Notes under the pieces: generated by a model
Database searches by the model: none
What the model saw: the letters and a program-made list of their open reading frames with translations, nothing else
What the model was told of the DNA's origin: nothing
Program-made: the position numbers and the translations under genes
From: Cryobacterium algoricola
Lineage (GTDB): Bacteria > Actinomycetota > Actinomycetes > Actinomycetales > Microbacteriaceae
Length of the DNA: 64,000 nt
Assembly (NCBI RefSeq): GCF_004402485.1
Contig: NZ_SOFG01000004.1
Span: 248,001-312,000, forward strand
Direction: 5' to 3'
In this document: piece by piece, positions 61,292 to 64,000 of the stretch
How positions within the stretch are numbered: the first letter of the stretch is position 1
Layout: each line of letters opens with the position of its first letter

Positions 61292-62815
61292 TTAGAAGAA
61301 GCCGAGCGGCTTCTCCGAGTAGGACACGAGCAGGTTCTTGGTCTGCTGGTAGTGCCCGAGGGCGAGCTTGTTGTTTTCGCGACCGATGCCCGAGCTCTTG
61401 TAGCCGCCGAACGCGGCCCCGGCGGGGTAGTGGTGGTAGTTGTTGATCCACACTCGCCCGGCGTGGATGTCGCGGCCGGCGCGGTATGCGACGTTGCCGT
61501 TCCGGGACCAGACGCCGGCGCCGAGCCCGTAGAGGTTGTCATTGGCGATCGAGATGGCGTCCTCGTAGTCGGAGAAGCTCGTCACCGCGAGGACCGGTCC
61601 GAAGATCTCCTCCTGGAAGATGCGCATCTTGTTGTTGCCCTCGAAGATGGTCGGCTGCACGTAGTAGCCGCCGCTGAGGTCGCCGCCGAGGTCGACGCGC
61701 TCTCCGCCGAGGGCCAGCCGGGCACCCTCCTGCTTGCCGATGTCGATGTAGGAGAGGATCTTCTCGAGCTGGTCGTTGCTCGCCTGCGCCCCGACCTGGG
61801 TGTCGGTGTCGAGCGGGTTGCCCTGGATCGCCTTGCGGGTGCGCTCGATGGCGCTGCCGAGGAAGCTCTCGTAGATCGGCTTCTGCAGGAGCGCCCGGCT
61901 CGGCGCCGTGCAGACCTCGCCCTGGTTGAAGGCGAAGAGCACGAAGCCCTCCTGGGCCTTGTCGTAGAAGCTGTCCTGCTCCTGGGCGACGTCGCTGAAG
62001 AAGATGTTCGCGCTCTTGCCGCCGAGTTCGACCGTGGCCGGGATGATGTTGGCGCTCGCATACTGCAGGATCAGGCGACCCGTGGTGGTCTCCCCCGTGA
62101 AGGCGATCTTGCGGATGCGCGGGGAGGAGGCGAGCGGCTTGCCCGCCTCGAGACCGAACCCGTTGACGATGTTGAGCACGCCGGGCGGCAGGATGTCGCC
62201 GATCAGTTCGATCAGCACCATGATCGACACCGGGGTCTGTTCTGCCGGCTTCATCACGATCGCATTCCCGGCCGCGAGGGCGGGAGCGAGCTTCCAGACC
62301 GCCATCAGGATCGGGAAGTTCCACGGGATGATCTGGCCGACGACGCCGAGCGGCTCATGGAACTGGTACGAGACGGTGTCGTTGTCGAGTTCGGCGTGGT
62401 CGCCGTCCTGCGAACGGATCGCCGCGGCGAAGTAGCGGAAGTGGTCGCTCGCGAGCGGGAGGTCGGCGTTGAGCGGCTCGCGGATCGGCTTGCCGTTGTC
62501 CCAGGTCTCTGCGACGGCGAGCAGTTCCTTGTTGGCGTCGATGACGTCTGCGATCCGGTTGAGCACGGCGGCGCGTTCGGTCGCCGTGGTCTTGCCCCAC
62601 GCCGGGGCGGCCCGATGGGCGGCGTCGAGTGCAAGTTCGATGTCCTCCGCGGTTCCGCGGGCGACCTCGGCGAACGGCTTTCCGTTCACCGGCGAGATGT
62701 CTTCGAAGTACTGTCCCTTGACGGGCTTGACCCAGCCTCCGTTGATCCAGTTCTCATAGCGGGGCTTGAAGGTGACTTTGGCGCCCGGGGTCCCGGGGTT
62801 GGCATAGACGGTCAT
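61292..62815 (-). CDS. NAD(P)-dependent aldehyde dehydrogenase (ExaC/AldB-like)
   Basis: A 507-residue enzyme; ATG 62815 follows [15 protein letters not shown] has the substrate Asn (N166), KPAEQTP the cofactor Lys (K189), [10 protein letters not shown] the Glu (E263) and [11 protein letters not shown] the nucleophile Cys (C302). The length and the DUF779 neighbour fit the acetaldehyde dehydrogenase group used in ethanol or other alcohol oxidation. Substrate is inferred. The upstream GAF regulator is probably its activator. Confidence 0.95.
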   Translation of the reverse strand: MTVYANPGTPGAKVTFKPRYENWINGGWVKPVKGQYFEDISPVNGKPFAEVARGTAEDIELALDAAHRAAPAWGKTTATERAAVLNRIADVIDANKELLAVAETWDNGKPIREPLNADLPLASDHFRYFAAAIRSQDGDHAELDNDTVSYQFHEPLGVVGQIIPWNFPILMAVWKLAPALAAGNAIVMKPAEQTPVSIMVLIELIGDILPPGVLNIVNGFGLEAGKPLASSPRIRKIAFTGETTTGRLILQYASANIIPATVELGGKSANIFFSDVAQEQDSFYDKAQEGFVLFAFNQGEVCTAPSRALLQKPIYESFLGSAIERTRKAIQGNPLDTDTQVGAQASNDQLEKILSYIDIGKQEGARLALGGERVDLGGDLSGGYYVQPTIFEGNNKMRIFQEEIFGPVLAVTSFSDYEDAISIANDNLYGLGAGVWSRNGNVAYRAGRDIHAGRVWINNYHHYPAGAAFGGYKSSGIGRENNKLALGHYQQTKNLLVSYSEKPLGFF

Positions 62816-62895
62816 TTCTCTCCTCGTCGACGACGTTGTCGGTGGGGTCCGCCTGCTGCGGACCTGGGCCGAGCGTACGCGGCGAGACCGTTGCG

Positions 62896-64000
62896 TCAGG
62901 GTTGCGGGAGGTTGCGCCCGGCGCCAGGGGCGCCGGAGTCGGCGAGGTCCGACTCGATCTTCCCGAGGCGCGCGACGACGGATGCCCGTTTCGGCGACCG
63001 GGGCGGCAGCAGTTCCAGGCAGGCGCGCCAGACCTCCTCGTCCCAGGCGGCCTCGTCGCTGCGGGCGTATTCGAGGAGCAGGTCGGGGCTCGCGTCGCTC
63101 AGCAGCACCTGGCGCAACCGGGAACTGATCTCCGAGCGGATCTCGACGATGCCCGGGGCGACGGAGGCAGGCAGCAACGGCCCGCGATAGGTGCCGAGGG
63201 CGACCCGGTGCGCGCCGCGTTCGAGGAGCGCGAGCACGCGCTGGGCGTCGAGCTCGACCGGTGAACCGAGCCGGTACGGCCGGGAGGCGATCGAGAGGGG
63301 CGGCTCCGTCCCGTCCAGCACCTTGCGCAACCGCACCATCTCGGCGCGGAGGTTGTCGACGGAGTTCGGCTGGTCGCTCAGCAGCTGGGACAGCCTGTCC
63401 GCGGTGAGGCCGTCCCGGTACCAGGCGAGCAGGGTGAGGATCTCGGCGTGCCGCGGGCTGAGCTCGAAGGACGCGAGCCCGTTTTCGAGGAAGCCGGTGT
63501 CGCGCCCGAGCACAGACACCCGTGCGTTCGTCGGGCGCCTCTGGGCCGACGGTGCGGGTGTCTGCGCGAATCCGGCGACCCGCATGACCGCGTGATCGCG
63601 TGGGGCGCCGCGGCCGAAGCCGGCGTCGTTTCGCCCGCGCAGCCGCTGGATGCGCAGTTCGGCCTCCATCGCCCACGCTGCGGCCTCGACGAGCGGGAGC
63701 GTCTGGGGACCGACGGCGTCGTCGCCGCCCGTCACGTCGATGACGCCCAGGATGCTGCCCGAGTCCGGGTCGTGGATCGGCACGGCCGTGCAGCTCCACG
63801 AGTGCGCCAGCCAGTTGAAATGCTCCGCACGCTGGATCTGGATACCGTGGTCGAGGGTGAGGGCCGTTCCGGGCGCGCTCGTCCCGACCCGGCGTTCCGA
63901 CCAGTCTGCTCCCTCGACGAACAGCATGCCTTCCGCCCGGCGCCGGACGGCACGGTCGCCGTCGATCCAGAGCAGCCTGCCGGACTCGTCCCCGATGGCG
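62896..64000 (-). CDS. GAF-domain transcriptional regulator, cut by the right edge
   Basis: At least 368 residues; the frame is open to the window end, so the N-terminus is missing. [25 protein letters not shown] is the C-terminal part of a GAF-like sensor domain. The region with [20 protein letters not shown] followed by [26 protein letters not shown] looks like a winged-helix DNA-binding part. No sigma-54 AAA domain is seen. Such regulators sit upstream of aldehyde dehydrogenase genes in actinobacteria (AcoR-like context). The inducer is unknown. Confidence 0.82.
   Translation of the reverse strand, partial: AIGDESGRLLWIDGDRAVRRRAEGMLFVEGADWSERRVGTSAPGTALTLDHGIQIQRAEHFNWLAHSWSCTAVPIHDPDSGSILGVIDVTGGDDAVGPQTLPLVEAAAWAMEAELRIQRLRGRNDAGFGRGAPRDHAVMRVAGFAQTPAPSAQRRPTNARVSVLGRDTGFLENGLASFELSPRHAEILTLLAWYRDGLTADRLSQLLSDQPNSVDNLRAEMVRLRKVLDGTEPPLSIASRPYRLGSPVELDAQRVLALLERGAHRVALGTYRGPLLPASVAPGIVEIRSEISSRLRQVLLSDASPDLLLEYARSDEAAWDEEVWRACLELLPPRSPKRASVVARLGKIESDLADSGAPGAGRNLPQP

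Noticed and set aside
60920..63190. Plus-strand ORF of 756 aa antisense to the aldehyde dehydrogenase and DUF779 genes
   Set aside because: Shadow frame; the real genes lie on the minus strand.

Overview
The window is chromosomal DNA of a high-GC actinobacterium, most likely of the Microbacteriaceae (Leifsonia/Cryobacterium-like). The evidence is two DUF222/13E12-type HNH proteins, an actinobacterial IHF domain, a PriA that has lost its ATPase motifs, the order pyrR-pyrB-pyrC-(PH-like)-carA-carB-pyrF-gmk-rpoZ-coaBC-metK-priA-fmt-rsmB, and a his/trp cluster carrying the two small membrane proteins typical of this lineage. Genus assignment is inference. I see no rRNA, tRNA, CRISPR array, insertion sequence or prophage.

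Layout. 1-7.7 kb (accessory): the end of a CoA-transferase gene, a small membrane ORF beside a heptamer tandem repeat, a DUF222-HNH protein, a glycosyltransferase overlapping a GH92 glycosidase, and a xi-class GST. 7.7-11 kb: a minus-strand copper/heme cluster (membrane protein, CopC-like, PCu(A)C, Tat-exported DyP peroxidase). 11.2-14.6 kb: a lipoprotein, a fused EcfT-EcfA-EcfA' protein and an ECF S component, convergent with metH, which overlaps nnrE. 19-21.4 kb: an alpha/beta hydrolase and pyk, separated by a bidirectional terminator.

21.4-54.1 kb is an almost uninterrupted minus-strand housekeeping block. In transcription order it holds pyrR-pyrB-pyrC-PH protein-carA-carB-pyrF-(IHF-)gmk-rpoZ-coaBC-metK-priA-fmt-rsmB, then rpe-hisE-hisG-hisF-hisI-trpE-Trp membrane protein-small membrane protein-trpC-trpB-trpA-lgt-gltB-gltD-pyk. 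Most junctions are 1-8 nt overlaps, which suggests translational coupling. The block makes UMP (all steps except dihydroorotate dehydrogenase and pyrE), part of histidine and tryptophan, glutamate and AdoMet, and holds several translation-initiation and rRNA modification genes.

54.2-64 kb: a second DUF222-HNH protein, an intergenic stretch with a 17-bp inverted repeat, a YwqK-like MORN-repeat protein, DoxX, an orphan maltokinase-cap-like protein, a small ORF, a membrane-anchored DsbA-like protein, efp-nusB, a conserved hypothetical, and an aldehyde dehydrogenase with its DUF779 partner and a GAF-domain regulator cut by the right edge.

No gene set here is clearly a new system. The points most worth a second look are the IHF-guanylate kinase fusion, the lipoprotein-ECF cluster facing B12-dependent metH, a recurring TANNNT hexamer 6-7 nt before start codons (suggesting leaderless mRNAs), and several short tandem or inverted repeats at gene junctions.
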